A stretch of DNA of 64,000 nt, taken from positions 542,466 to 606,465 of the forward strand of contig NZ_VRYH01000003.1 in NCBI RefSeq assembly GCF_008079445.1. The letters are read 5' to 3'. Source of the DNA: Aidingimonas lacisalsi (lineage in GTDB: Bacteria; Pseudomonadota; Gammaproteobacteria; Pseudomonadales; Halomonadaceae). This document shows positions 8,599-17,171 of this stretch, piece after piece (the stretch's first letter is position 1; each line of letters opens with the position of its first letter). Both the position numbers and the translations under genes were made by a program. The notes under the pieces are model-generated. The model was not told where the DNA came from. It searched no databases and saw only the letters and a list, made by a program, of their open reading frames with translations.

Positions 8599-9615
8599 TC
8601 AGGACGGTTCGACGGCAGCGATCATCCGTTCGACCACCGCTTTTGCCTGCTCGAGGTATGTGCTGCCATTGGAAGGGGGCGTCGGGTCGGAGGTCATGAT
8701 GATCGTCATGTTCCGTGCGGGGATGACGAACAGCAACTGGCCGCCATATCCCCAGCCGTAGTGGACCGTCGTGTCGTCCAGCTCAGTCCTGAACCAGCCG
8801 TAACCGTACAAGTCCTGATTGAATACGGAACGGGTTCTCGGTGCCCATGAACGCTCGATCCATTCGGCAGTCAGCACTTGCTCGCCAGCATGCTTCCCTT
8901 GCTGGCGATAGAGTTCAGCGAGGCGTAGCAGCGCCTGCGGGGTGAGGCTCATCTCGTTGCCACCGAAATAGATACCTTGCGGATCGCGTGTCCAGGCGGG
9001 AATGGCGATACCCAGCGGTTCGCCCAGCCAGTCACGCATCAGGGCCAATGTGCTGCGGCCGCTTGCCTCGGTCAGTGCCGCCGAGAGCAGATGACTGTTC
9101 CCCGTCGAGTAGCGCATGCGTCCACCGGGCTCGCCGACCATGGGACGTGTCAGTGCATCGCGGACCCAGTTATCGCTGGCGACCCAACCGGCATAGTTGG
9201 CGCCGGAGGTACGTTCCAATCCCGCCTGCATGGAAAGCAGATGCCCGACGGTAATGTCGTTGACGCGATGGTCGACATCGCCGGGCACTCGGCGATCGAG
9301 CAACTCGACGACGGGCTGGTCGACCCCCGCGATGATGTCACGTTCGATGGCTATGCCTACCAGCGCCGAGATCAGTAGCTTGGAGAGTGATTTGATGTTT
9401 GCCGTTTCGTCGGTGGCGTGGCCACGCCAGCCACGATCGATCACTGTCTCGCCATCGATGGCAACCAGCAACGTGTGGGTGCGCGACAGCTCACCGGCCT
9501 TCTGGACGGCGGAGTCCAGAGCCGAGCGATCGATAGCTGCCATGGTGTGCGGAACGATTCCAACACACAGCATCAATAGAACCGCCTTGGCCCAACGTAA
9601 CGTGAGGAGTGACAT
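8599..9615 (-). CDS. Beta-lactamase-family (class C-like) serine hydrolase
   Basis: The 338-residue protein has a hydrophobic signal-like N-terminus ending near Ala26 and is probably exported. It carries the penicillin-binding SxxK motif as S76-L-S-K79, a YSTGN motif corresponding to YxN near residue 170, and YGWGYGG in place of the usual KTG/HxG region. These are features of the broad EstB/AmpC-like family, whose members hydrolyse esters, peptides or lactams, so the substrate is unknown. It is convergent with the nas operon and stands alone. Confidence 0.85.
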   Translation of the reverse strand: MSLLTLRWAKAVLLMLCVGIVPHTMAAIDRSALDSAVQKAGELSRTHTLLVAIDGETVIDRGWRGHATDETANIKSLSKLLISALVGIAIERDIIAGVDQPVVELLDRRVPGDVDHRVNDITVGHLLSMQAGLERTSGANYAGWVASDNWVRDALTRPMVGEPGGRMRYSTGNSHLLSAALTEASGRSTLALMRDWLGEPLGIAIPAWTRDPQGIYFGGNEMSLTPQALLRLAELYRQQGKHAGEQVLTAEWIERSWAPRTRSVFNQDLYGYGWFRTELDDTTVHYGWGYGGQLLFVIPARNMTIIMTSDPTPPSNGSTYLEQAKAVVERMIAAVEPS

Positions 9616-9806
9616 GCCAGGGGCCTCATAGGGATATCAGGAAGGTACCAGTCTGGTCGATTGAGGTATTGAGGCCAATAGCGTTGACAGGTGAGAGCAC
9701 ATAGCAGGCGACGATGACAGTGATGTGACCGTTCAACGAAAGTCGTGTTGTACGGAGGCGCCAGACGGTCGACACTTGATGAAAAACAACCCCTGCAAAC
9801 AACAAT

Positions 9807-9830
9807 AAAAAAAGTCCCCCGAAGGGGACT
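9807..9830 (-). terminator. Minus-strand intrinsic terminator
   Basis: On the minus strand AGTCCCC and GGGGACT form a 7-bp stem around a TTCG tetraloop, followed by seven U residues. No annotated minus-strand gene lies immediately upstream, so it may end a short untranslated transcript starting near 9920. Confidence 0.7.
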
Positions 9831-9859
9831 AGGGGAGCACGCCAGCTCACTCGGTTCAT

Positions 9860-9875
9860 CGCTGCCTAGGCAGCG
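9860..9875. repeat. 16-bp perfect palindrome between two terminators
   Basis: CGCTGCCTAGGCAGCG is a perfect palindrome able to form a 6-bp stem with a CTAG loop on either strand. It lies midway between the two terminator hairpins. It could be an operator or the internal hairpin of a small RNA. Confidence 0.6.
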
Positions 9876-9891
9876 ACGCTGAAATCGGGTG

Positions 9892-9917
9892 AAAAGCCAA
9901 GCCTCGCTTGGCTTTTT
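9892..9917. terminator. Bidirectional-looking terminator hairpin
   Basis: AAAAGCCAAGC pairs with GCTTGGCTTTT in an 11-bp stem with a CTC loop, followed on the plus strand by TTTTT-C-TTTT. A-tracts on the left side would also give U residues on the minus strand. No annotated plus-strand gene precedes it. Confidence 0.65.
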
Positions 9918-10111
9918 CTTTTCACATCATACTATACGAAAATTGGGCCAACATTTTACCCCGCCCTTTATAATCAAAAAGCTACGATAGTATCGGGAGG
10001 CGATATCAGCGCATGGCCCAGTTCGTGAATGCCTGTCATGCACCATGTCGGTCGAACTTTACGCTGTGGTGCATCATAACGGCGCAGGCGTGAATTTCCA
10101 ACCGTCGCGAT

Positions 10112-10594
10112 TTATTCCCGTGTTTCCGTTTCCGGCAACTTGCACACATCCACCCATTCGGCATCGACCAGCGTCGCCAGCCGTTCCGGGCAGAGCCGCA
10201 CGGCGGTGTGGTGGGCCCCTGCGGCGGGCAGGACTTCGTCATACGCTTTCAGTGATTGATCGCAATAGATCGGCAGAGGTGTGGCGAGCCCGAAGGGGCA
10301 GACACCCCCTACCGGATGACCGGTCAATGCCAGCACCGTTTCGGCATCCAGCATTTTCGCCTTGTTGTCGAACGTCTGGCGCATCTTGCGATTGTCGAAA
10401 CGGGCATCGCCGCTGGCGATCACCAGTACCTGTCGATCACCGACCCGAAAGGCCAGCGTCTTGGCGATCTGACCGGGCTCGACACCATGTGCCTCGGCGG
10501 CAAGATCCACCGTGGCGGTGCTGGTTTCGAGTTCCAGCACCTCGATATCGGGGGCCTTCTCGGCGAAAAAGCGGCGAACGGATTCCAGACTCAT
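10112..10594 (-). CDS. YbaK/ProX-family aminoacyl-tRNA deacylase
   Basis: The 160-residue protein matches the YbaK/EbsC/ProX editing-domain family in length and sequence, including GQIAKTLAFRVGDRQVLVIASGD and the GHPVGGVCPFG loop. Family members hydrolyse tRNAs mischarged with small amino acids such as Cys-tRNA(Pro) or Ala-tRNA(Pro). Which of these it edits cannot be read from sequence. It is a single gene; the downstream permease is 99 bp away on the same strand but is functionally unrelated. Confidence 0.88.
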   Translation of the reverse strand: MSLESVRRFFAEKAPDIEVLELETSTATVDLAAEAHGVEPGQIAKTLAFRVGDRQVLVIASGDARFDNRKMRQTFDNKAKMLDAETVLALTGHPVGGVCPFGLATPLPIYCDQSLKAYDEVLPAAGAHHTAVRLCPERLATLVDAEWVDVCKLPETETRE

Positions 10595-10693
10595 GCGGTT
10601 GTCTCCCTGCCATGCATCGGTCGAACGAAGCGTCGAAACGTTCCTATCAATAACCGATGCATGGAGGAAATGCCACCGTCGCCGCTTCAGGGA

Positions 10694-12046
10694 TTACGCT
10701 TCCTGAAGTTCGAAATCCGGTACACCTTCCCTGAACAGCCGGGTCAGGTACACCAGATAGAGGAAGCCGACGGCAACCCAGGTCAGCCCGACTTCGAAGG
10801 TGGTCGACGACAAGCTGGTCCATAGCCAGACGGTTAGCAGGAATCCGGTGCCCGGCAGCAGACCATAGCGGATCAGATCGCTGCCACTGCGTTTGTGTTG
10901 ATCGATCAGGAAGTGCTTGAGCACCGAGAGATTGACGAAGGAGAAGGCCACCAGGGCGCCGAAGCTGATCATGTTGGCAGCCAGTGACAGGCTGATCACC
11001 AGCGCCAATAACGAAATGGCACCGACGACCAGCGTTGCACCGATGGGGGTGGCGTAACGTTGACTGACCTTGCCGAAGACGCGGTTGGGCAATACCTTGT
11101 CACGTCCCATGGCGTACAGGATGCGCGATACGCTGGCTTGCGAGGCCATGGCAGAGGCGAAGCATCCGGCGACATAGGCGGCGGTGAAGAACGTGACCAT
11201 GAAGGTGCCGCCGGCCTGACGCATCACATCCACGGCGGCGGAATCGGCATTGCGAAAGTTCTGCCACTCGGGGAAGACCATGTGGCCGGCCCAGGAGGCG
11301 ATGATGAACAGCGTGCCGCCGACCAGGGTGCAGAGCATGATGGCGCGGGGGATGTCACGGCGTGGTTCGCGGGTCTCCTCGGAGAGCGTCGAGACGGCAT
11401 CGAAGCCCAGGAACGACAGGCACAGGATGGCGGCCCCGGCGACGATGGCGGTCCCGGACAGGTCCTCGCTGTAGAAGGGCGCGATCAGGGACGGTGTTTC
11501 ACCGCTACCCAAGGCGCTCAAGGAGATGGCGATGAAGACACCGAGGAAGACCAACTGGAAGGCGATGATCAGGAAATTCATCTTTGCCACCAGCTTGATG
11601 CCCAGGACGTTCAGGGCCGTGACGATGCCGATGGCGCCGACGATCCATACCGCTTCCGGCACGGCAGGGAAGTAGTCCTTCATGTAGATGCCGATCACCA
11701 GATAATTGATCATCGGCAGGAAGATGTAGTCGAGCAGCAGCGCCCAGCCGACCATGAAGCCGGTGTGGCCGCCGAAGGAACGCCGTGCATAGGTGTAGGC
11801 CGAGCCGGCCGCCGGATAGCTCTCAACCATGCGGCCGTAGCTGTAGGCGGTGAAGAACATCGCTGCCAGCGTCACGATATAGGCGGTGGGCAGGTGGCCG
11901 CCGGTTTCCTGGGTCACTACGCCATAGGTGGTGAAGACTGTCAGCGGCACCATGTAGGCCAGGCCGAAAAAGACCAGCGATGGCAAGCCAAGTATGCGTT
12001 TGAGCGAACGGTCGTCGTTGGGTGTCGTTGCGGTCGTGGTAGTCAT
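10694..12046 (-). CDS. APC-family amino acid/polyamine permease (PuuP-like)
   Basis: The 450-residue protein has about twelve hydrophobic segments and the APC-family opening LPSLVFFGLAYMVPLTVFTTYG, with GSAYTYARR near residue 80. It resembles putrescine importer PuuP and related inner-membrane permeases. It lies 81 bp downstream of the acetylpolyamine amidohydrolase on the same strand, which supports an amine substrate. The uptake specificity is inference from that neighbour. Confidence 0.88.
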   Translation of the reverse strand: MTTTTATTPNDDRSLKRILGLPSLVFFGLAYMVPLTVFTTYGVVTQETGGHLPTAYIVTLAAMFFTAYSYGRMVESYPAAGSAYTYARRSFGGHTGFMVGWALLLDYIFLPMINYLVIGIYMKDYFPAVPEAVWIVGAIGIVTALNVLGIKLVAKMNFLIIAFQLVFLGVFIAISLSALGSGETPSLIAPFYSEDLSGTAIVAGAAILCLSFLGFDAVSTLSEETREPRRDIPRAIMLCTLVGGTLFIIASWAGHMVFPEWQNFRNADSAAVDVMRQAGGTFMVTFFTAAYVAGCFASAMASQASVSRILYAMGRDKVLPNRVFGKVSQRYATPIGATLVVGAISLLALVISLSLAANMISFGALVAFSFVNLSVLKHFLIDQHKRSGSDLIRYGLLPGTGFLLTVWLWTSLSSTTFEVGLTWVAVGFLYLVYLTRLFREGVPDFELQEA

Positions 12047-12127
12047 CGTTGCCGGTTCCTGTTTGTTGACATTGTCGATGGAGTGCGGCTGGTGGCGTCA
12101 TGCGTCGTTATTGTCGGTGCTGGTGAA

Positions 12128-13159
12128 TCAAGTGCCGTCGAAGCCCGTCAGTACATTGACGGTATTGATACCGATCTCTTCCACGGCGTAACCGCCTTCC
12201 ATCAGGAAGGTCGTCGGCAGGCCGATCTGCTTGAGCCGGCGGCCGCAGTCGATGAAATCCTCGCTCATGAGCTTGAAGAAGCTGATGGGGTCCCTTTCGA
12301 AGGTATCGACCCCCAGGGAGACGATCAGCAGTTCCGGACGGTAGGCTCGAATACGCTCGATGGCCCGGTCGAGCGCCTGCGACCAGGCGGTGTAATCAGT
12401 GTGGCGTGGCAGCGGGTAGTTGACGTTGAAGCCCTCGCCCTTGCCTCGCCCGGTTTCGTCGGCGAAGCCCAGATAGTAGGGAAAGGCATCGTTGGGCTCG
12501 CCATGCAACGAGAGGAACAGCACGTCGTCGCGATCGTAGAAGATATCCTGGGTGCCGTTGCCGTGATGGAAGTCGATATCGAGGATCGCGACTCGTTGTA
12601 TGCCGTCGTTGAGCGCACATTGGGCAGCGATCGCGGCATTGTTGAAGAAACAGTAGCCGCCATATTGATCGACGGCGGCGTGGTGGCCCGGTGGACGGCA
12701 CAGACCGAATGCCGGCTCTCCGGTATGAAGCACGTGATCCAGCGCAGATAGCGCGATGTCCTTGCTGGTTTCGGCGGCCTCGAAGGTGCCCGGTGACAGC
12801 GAGGTTTCCGCTGCCAGCGCGTAGTAGCCGATCTTGCCATCGATATTGTCGGGAATGACATCGCTGCGCAGGCGTCGAGCCGGCCAGATCGACGGGATCG
12901 GCTCGCCGTCCAGGCCGGCAGCGACCCATTCATCCCAGGCGGTCTCGAGAAAGGCGATGTAGCGGGCGTCGTGAATGGCCAGCACCGGCTCGAGCCCATA
13001 TGCACCGGGCAAGCGGACCTCTCCCAGACCGACCTGGCGGACGCGGTCGATAATGATATCGACCCGTTCCGGACACTCGAAGGGAGGCACCAGAGTGCCG
13101 CCATAGAGTTCGGTTCGGGCCTGGCGCTTTTTGGTATCTTCCGAGTGAAACGTCAGCAT
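12128..13159 (-). CDS. aphA: Acetylpolyamine amidohydrolase (histone deacetylase superfamily)
   Basis: The 343-residue protein is a zinc-dependent deacetylase that releases acetate from acetylated polyamines such as acetylputrescine. It has RPPGHHA with the catalytic His pair at 159-160, DIDFHHGNGTQD at 194-204 supplying zinc ligands, the third ligand in SLGVDTFERDP (Asp285), and the transition-state Tyr324 in EGGY. Length and layout fit bacterial AphA rather than AcuC. With the adjacent permease it forms an uptake-and-deacetylation unit, and a divergent LuxR-type regulator lies 220 bp upstream. Confidence 0.93.
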   Translation of the reverse strand: MLTFHSEDTKKRQARTELYGGTLVPPFECPERVDIIIDRVRQVGLGEVRLPGAYGLEPVLAIHDARYIAFLETAWDEWVAAGLDGEPIPSIWPARRLRSDVIPDNIDGKIGYYALAAETSLSPGTFEAAETSKDIALSALDHVLHTGEPAFGLCRPPGHHAAVDQYGGYCFFNNAAIAAQCALNDGIQRVAILDIDFHHGNGTQDIFYDRDDVLFLSLHGEPNDAFPYYLGFADETGRGKGEGFNVNYPLPRHTDYTAWSQALDRAIERIRAYRPELLIVSLGVDTFERDPISFFKLMSEDFIDCGRRLKQIGLPTTFLMEGGYAVEEIGINTVNVLTGFDGT

Positions 13160-13381
13160 GCGTTGTCCTTATTGGCTGCGGTGAGCAAGTCGAAGGGAAT
13201 GGTGTAATCCGGAGGGATTGGTGTCCATGTCGCCGTGATCAAGAGGTGTCTTCCGCTGACGCTGATGGCCTTTCGGTATACCATCCCTGACGGGACTGTT
13301 ATTGGATACTCAACGCCCAAGTGTAGCGCGGTGAACCCGTTTGCCTATGACATGGAAGGGTTACCACAAAAGGGGGGCGTC

Positions 13382-14167
13382 ATGTCGTCTCTGGAAACAC
13401 TGGCCTGGCATCGAGGTTTCGGCCAGGCAGTCGATAAACTGGATTCGCCGTCATTCTGGCTGGGGATCGTGCGGTTGTTGCGGACCTCGTTGACGTTTCA
13501 TACCTGGATGGCGGTCGTCTTTTCGCGCACGCAGCCGCCGGTGTTGCTCGGTGTGAGTGGTGAAGAGGAGGGGAGCGACGAACGGCTGTTGCAGGATTAC
13601 CGCCATGGACTCTATCTGCTCGATCCCTTCTATATCGCCATCGGTGAGGGCGATCGTGACGGCCTGTATCGGCTGGATGACGTGGCGCCGGACTGCTTTA
13701 CCGACACGGAGTATTATCGGCGGTATTTCCAGCGCAATGTGGTCAACGATGAAGTGCAGTTCAACGTGGCGCTCGATGTCGATCGCACGCTGTGTCTGTC
13801 GCTGGGTTCGCAAGCGCGTTACAACACCGATGCCATCGGTTTCATGGCGCTGGTTCAGCCGTGGTTGTTACCGCTGATGCGTCAGCGCATGCATTTCGAA
13901 AGCGATATCGATCAGGCGGTGACACAGCGTTCCTACACCACGACCCCTCGGCGTCCTTTCCCGCTGGACGATGACATGCTCACCGAACGCGAACGGGAGG
14001 TCAGCCAACTGATGCTCAGTGGCTGCTCCACGAAAGGTATCGCCCGCCGCCTGGATATCAGCATCGAAACGGTGCGCAGCCACAAGAAACACCTCTACCA
14101 CAAGCTTGGTATCAGCACCCAATCGGAACTGTTCGCCCTGTTCTGGACGCGGCAAGGCAAGGGATGA
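13382..14167 (+). CDS. LuxR-family transcriptional regulator
   Basis: The C-terminus is a GerE/LuxR helix-turn-helix (LTEREREVSQLMLSGCSTKGIARRLDISIETVRSHKKHLYHKLGI). The first 180 residues match no autoinducer-binding or receiver domain that I recognise. The ATG at 13382 follows a G-rich site (aaggggggcgtc) and gives 261 aa; the frame is open further upstream to 13235. It is divergent from aphA, so control of acetylpolyamine genes is a reasonable inference. Confidence 0.85.
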   Translation: MSSLETLAWHRGFGQAVDKLDSPSFWLGIVRLLRTSLTFHTWMAVVFSRTQPPVLLGVSGEEEGSDERLLQDYRHGLYLLDPFYIAIGEGDRDGLYRLDDVAPDCFTDTEYYRRYFQRNVVNDEVQFNVALDVDRTLCLSLGSQARYNTDAIGFMALVQPWLLPLMRQRMHFESDIDQAVTQRSYTTTPRRPFPLDDDMLTEREREVSQLMLSGCSTKGIARRLDISIETVRSHKKHLYHKLGISTQSELFALFWTRQGKG

Positions 14168-14179
14168 ACAGGGCGTGCC

Positions 14180-15124
14180 CTATCGCTCTGCCGTTTCACG
14201 CTCGAAGCTGTGGGCCTTCGATATCAGCCAGTCGATGAAACGTCGGACTGCAGGCGGCGCCTCACCGGAGGCTGGCAGAATCAGATCATAGGTGAACGGC
14301 GAGGGGAGTACATGGTGCGTGCCGAATGGGCGAACGAGCACACCGCTGTCCAGCCGGTCCTTGGCGACCGGGGGATTGGCGAGCATCACACCGCGCGCGG
14401 CGATCGCGTGATCCATTGCCAGTCCGAATAGCGAATAGCGACGCTGTGGTGGTGTGACGGTATCGGCGACACCGGCGGCCTTGAGCCACGCTTGCCAGCC
14501 TGGAAAGGCGAGGCCTTGGCGCGATTCCCAGGACACCTCGAGCAACGTGTGATTGGCCAGGTCTGCCGGTTCCCTGAGCGGGGGACCCTGAGTCAACAAT
14601 GACGGTGAGCAGACAGGGAACAGCGTATCGCCGAGCAAGTGGTGACTGTTGACGCCCGGCCAGGGGCCTTGCCCGTAACGAATCGCCAGTCGGGCGCCAT
14701 CGCCGTACCAGGCGGGTGTCGTCAATGACTGGCTGGCATCCAGTGACACCTCGATATGCCCCTCCTCGGCCTCGAATTCCGCCAAGCGTGGCAGCAACCA
14801 CAGTTGCATGAATGACGGCGGGGCACTCAGTGTCAGTGACGTGGCACGTCGGGCCCGCTCACTGGCTGCATTGACTCCGGCGGTAATGCGTTCCAGCCCG
14901 GCATGAATGTCATCCGCCAGTTGCCGCCCAGCCTCGTTCACATGCACACCGTTGGGATGCCGATCGAAAAGCGCGATGCCGAGCCTGTCCTCGAGCTGTT
15001 TGATCTGACGGCTGACGGCTCCGGGCGTCACGCTCAAGCGATCGGCTGCCACTTTGAAACTTTCCGCTCTGGCCGCTTCGGCAAAGGCACGAAGCGCATT
15101 GAGAGGCAATCGTTCGATTTTCAT
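14180..15124 (-). CDS. LysR-family regulator (GcvA-like)
   Basis: The 314-residue protein opens with a LysR winged helix (PLNALRAFAEAARAESFKVAADRLSVTPGAVSRQIKQLEDRLG), followed by a periplasmic-binding-like effector domain. The PLNALRAF opening is characteristic of the GcvA/AmpR branch. It is divergent from an EamA exporter, with a 22-bp inverted repeat between them, so that exporter is its likely target. Confidence 0.9.
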   Translation of the reverse strand: MKIERLPLNALRAFAEAARAESFKVAADRLSVTPGAVSRQIKQLEDRLGIALFDRHPNGVHVNEAGRQLADDIHAGLERITAGVNAASERARRATSLTLSAPPSFMQLWLLPRLAEFEAEEGHIEVSLDASQSLTTPAWYGDGARLAIRYGQGPWPGVNSHHLLGDTLFPVCSPSLLTQGPPLREPADLANHTLLEVSWESRQGLAFPGWQAWLKAAGVADTVTPPQRRYSLFGLAMDHAIAARGVMLANPPVAKDRLDSGVLVRPFGTHHVLPSPFTYDLILPASGEAPPAVRRFIDWLISKAHSFERETAER

Positions 15125-15191
15125 GAATTGAGTTTTCCTAAGCCTAGACCGGCAGATTAATCGTTTGGCGGCTGTGTTCGCAAATGCTCAA

Positions 15192-15213
15192 CTTGGCGCC
15201 ACTCAGCGCCAAG
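15192..15213. repeat. Inverted repeat overlapping the EamA ribosome-binding region
   Basis: CTTGGCGC (15192-15199) and GCGCCAAG (15206-15213) are perfect inverted arms with a CACTCA spacer. The right arm touches the GGGAGG ribosome-binding site of the gene starting at 15224. It could be a regulator site or a translation-blocking hairpin. Confidence 0.55.
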
Positions 15214-15223
15214 GGAGGCTGTC

Positions 15224-16159
15224 ATGGCATACAGCAAGCGATTGACGAAAACGCGTTCAGCACCGCAGACGAACACGTCGGCCAGACGGCCCATCGATCT
15301 TCAGGCGAGTGGCTTGATGGTACTGTTCTGCCTGGCGCTGGGGTTTCAGCAAGTGGCGATCAAATCCGTGGCTACCGATATATCGCCGCTGACTCAGATC
15401 GCACTGCGTTCATTCATCGCCGCATGTCTGGTGACAGTGCTGGCTTACTGGCAAGGCGTACGCGTGTCCGATTTACGTGCGCAGCTCGGGCCCGGTCTAC
15501 TGGTCGGGCTGGGATTTACCGGCGAGTTCGTCTTCGTGGCATGGGGCCTGAACCATACGCTGGCGTCACACATGTCCGTATTTCTCTACACGGCACCCGT
15601 ATTCGCGGCGCTGGGATTGCATCTTCTGGTCCCGGGCGAGCAGTTGAATGGCCAGCAGTGGGGTGGCGTCGTGCTGGCATTCGCAGGCATGGTCGTCGCG
15701 ATGGCACCGGATACCGGTATCGACAATGCCGGGGACATCCTGTTTGGCGATCTTCTGGGGCTGCTGGCGGGGCTCGCGTGGGCGGCAACCACGCTGGTGA
15801 TACGGCGCTCCTCGCTTTCTGAAGCGCCACCGGTCCAGACGCTCTGCTATCAACTTGCGATTGCCGCCCTGATCCTGTTGCCGCTGACCGCCATGCTCGG
15901 CGATCTGGGCAGTACGCACATGACAGCGGCGGTTGTCGCCAGCCTGACCTTTCAAACGCTGGTGATCTCTTTTGCCGCACTGCTGCTCTGGTTCGCCCTG
16001 TTGCGGCGATATTTCGCCTCGCAGCTTGGCATCTTTTCCTTTCTGTCGCCCATCTTCGGCGTGTTGTTCGGGGCGTTGCTGCTCGGCGAACCGTTGACGA
16101 TGAATTTCGTGGTTGGCGGTGTCGCCCTGCTCACCGGCATCATGATGGTGAGTCGATAA
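15224..16159 (+). CDS. EamA/DMT-family transporter
   Basis: The 311-residue inner-membrane protein has about ten hydrophobic segments in two EamA repeats, typical of drug/metabolite transporters that export amino acids or other small molecules. Its N-terminus (about 24 residues) is basic and cytoplasmic. GGGAGG stands eight bases before the ATG. The divergent LysR gene suggests inducible expression; the substrate is unknown. Confidence 0.87.
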   Translation: MAYSKRLTKTRSAPQTNTSARRPIDLQASGLMVLFCLALGFQQVAIKSVATDISPLTQIALRSFIAACLVTVLAYWQGVRVSDLRAQLGPGLLVGLGFTGEFVFVAWGLNHTLASHMSVFLYTAPVFAALGLHLLVPGEQLNGQQWGGVVLAFAGMVVAMAPDTGIDNAGDILFGDLLGLLAGLAWAATTLVIRRSSLSEAPPVQTLCYQLAIAALILLPLTAMLGDLGSTHMTAAVVASLTFQTLVISFAALLLWFALLRRYFASQLGIFSFLSPIFGVLFGALLLGEPLTMNFVVGGVALLTGIMMVSR

Positions 16160-16288
16160 AAAGCGCTTTACCTTGGATACATTGGCTCGATACGCGTTTG
16201 AAAGTGGCCTGTCCAGACCCTATACCTAATGAAAGGAGCAACGACAGGCCGGCATCGAGGCGGTATTCCGTGGGTCAGGAGGCTTTAT

Positions 16289-17110
16289 ATGCAACGCACG
16301 ACAGGTGATCGTTCCAGTCTCACCGCGACGTTGACGTTCTTGGTCAGGCGCGATGAAAAACCCTACGTACATACCGAAGCCTTGACCGGAGCCAGTGAGC
16401 CGCAATACTTCGCCGAGCAGGAGGTGCGCGAGGTGACGATGCACAATGGCCGCTTGCAGTCGACGCGCCTGTCACTGGACACGCATGGATTCGAGTTGCA
16501 TGGGCGGGAGACAGCGGTCGACGATCTGTATGATGATGCCGCAGTGACAACCGCCTACTATGCTGAAGTCGAGACATTGATCAAGGAAGTCACCGGCGCA
16601 AGTCGCGTCGTCATTTTCGATCATACCCGACGCAGCGATGCCGGGCAGCGCGACATACGCGGTCCTGCCAACCGGGTACATAACGACTATACCGAGCGTT
16701 CCGGACGCGAACGTATACGCGATGTGCTGGGCGAAGAGGAAGCCGCCCGGATGGGCAATGTGCCGGTGGTACAGATCAATTGGTGGCGGCCGATACGCGG
16801 GCCGGTAAAACGTTCGCCGCTTGCCCTGCTCGACGCGTCGACCCTCGATCACGCTGACTTGGTGGCGACCGATCTCGTCTACCCGGATCGCATCGGTGAG
16901 ATCTATCACCTGGCCTATAATCCGACTCAGCGTTGGTATTACTTTCCCGACCTGCGGCGCGACGAAGGGCTGCTGATCAAGGGCTACGATTCGCGTGACG
17001 ATGGCCGAGTGCGCTTCACGCCTCACACTGCCTTCCAGGACCCGACGACGCCGCTGGACGCGCCACCGAGGGAAAGCATCGAGGTGCGAACGCTGGCGTT
17101 TTTCGACTGA
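16289..17110 (+). CDS. CmcJ/NvfI-family oxidoreductase
   Basis: The 273-residue protein matches the CmcJ/NvfI/AsaB family, named after a cephamycin-biosynthesis protein and fungal enzymes. Family marks are the VHNDYT block (about residue 128), the INWWRPIRGPV block (about 165) and the C-terminal RFTPHTAFQDP. The HxD-like and RFxPHT elements suggest a non-haem iron/2-oxoglutarate-type site, but no bacterial substrate is known to me. I chose the ATG at 16289 because AGGAGG lies just upstream; the frame extends back to 16229. It stands alone. Confidence 0.8.
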   Translation: MQRTTGDRSSLTATLTFLVRRDEKPYVHTEALTGASEPQYFAEQEVREVTMHNGRLQSTRLSLDTHGFELHGRETAVDDLYDDAAVTTAYYAEVETLIKEVTGASRVVIFDHTRRSDAGQRDIRGPANRVHNDYTERSGRERIRDVLGEEEAARMGNVPVVQINWWRPIRGPVKRSPLALLDASTLDHADLVATDLVYPDRIGEIYHLAYNPTQRWYYFPDLRRDEGLLIKGYDSRDDGRVRFTPHTAFQDPTTPLDAPPRESIEVRTLAFFD

Positions 17111-17171
17111 GTCGGGCGCTCATGGCCCACATCGAAGATCCAGGCCATGAGTAAGCACTAACTGGGGCGGT

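Larger units (their letters stand above)
9616..10111. other. Intergenic region with three hairpins and no gene
   Basis: This 496-bp stretch holds no convincing coding sequence. It contains two terminator-like hairpins and a 16-bp palindrome within about 110 bases (listed separately), then an AT-rich segment from about 9920 to 10000. An 77-codon frame at 9626-9859 on the minus strand runs through the terminator and looks spurious. Confidence 0.6.

Noticed and set aside
9626..9859. 77-codon minus-strand frame with a hydrophobic start
   Set aside because: It reads straight through a strong intrinsic terminator and has no ribosome-binding site or homology.
9853..9883. Resemblance to a type I-F CRISPR repeat (GTTCA, stem around TAGGCAGC, GAAA)
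   Set aside because: Only one copy, with extra bases inside the stem, no spacers and no cas genes in the window. Hairpin similarity is probably coincidence.
11060..12751. 563-codon plus-strand open frame across the APC permease and acetylpolyamine amidohydrolase
   Set aside because: It is antisense to two clearly homologous genes, has no recognisable domain, and its His/Gly/Asp/Gln-rich composition is what the mirror of GC-biased coding DNA gives.
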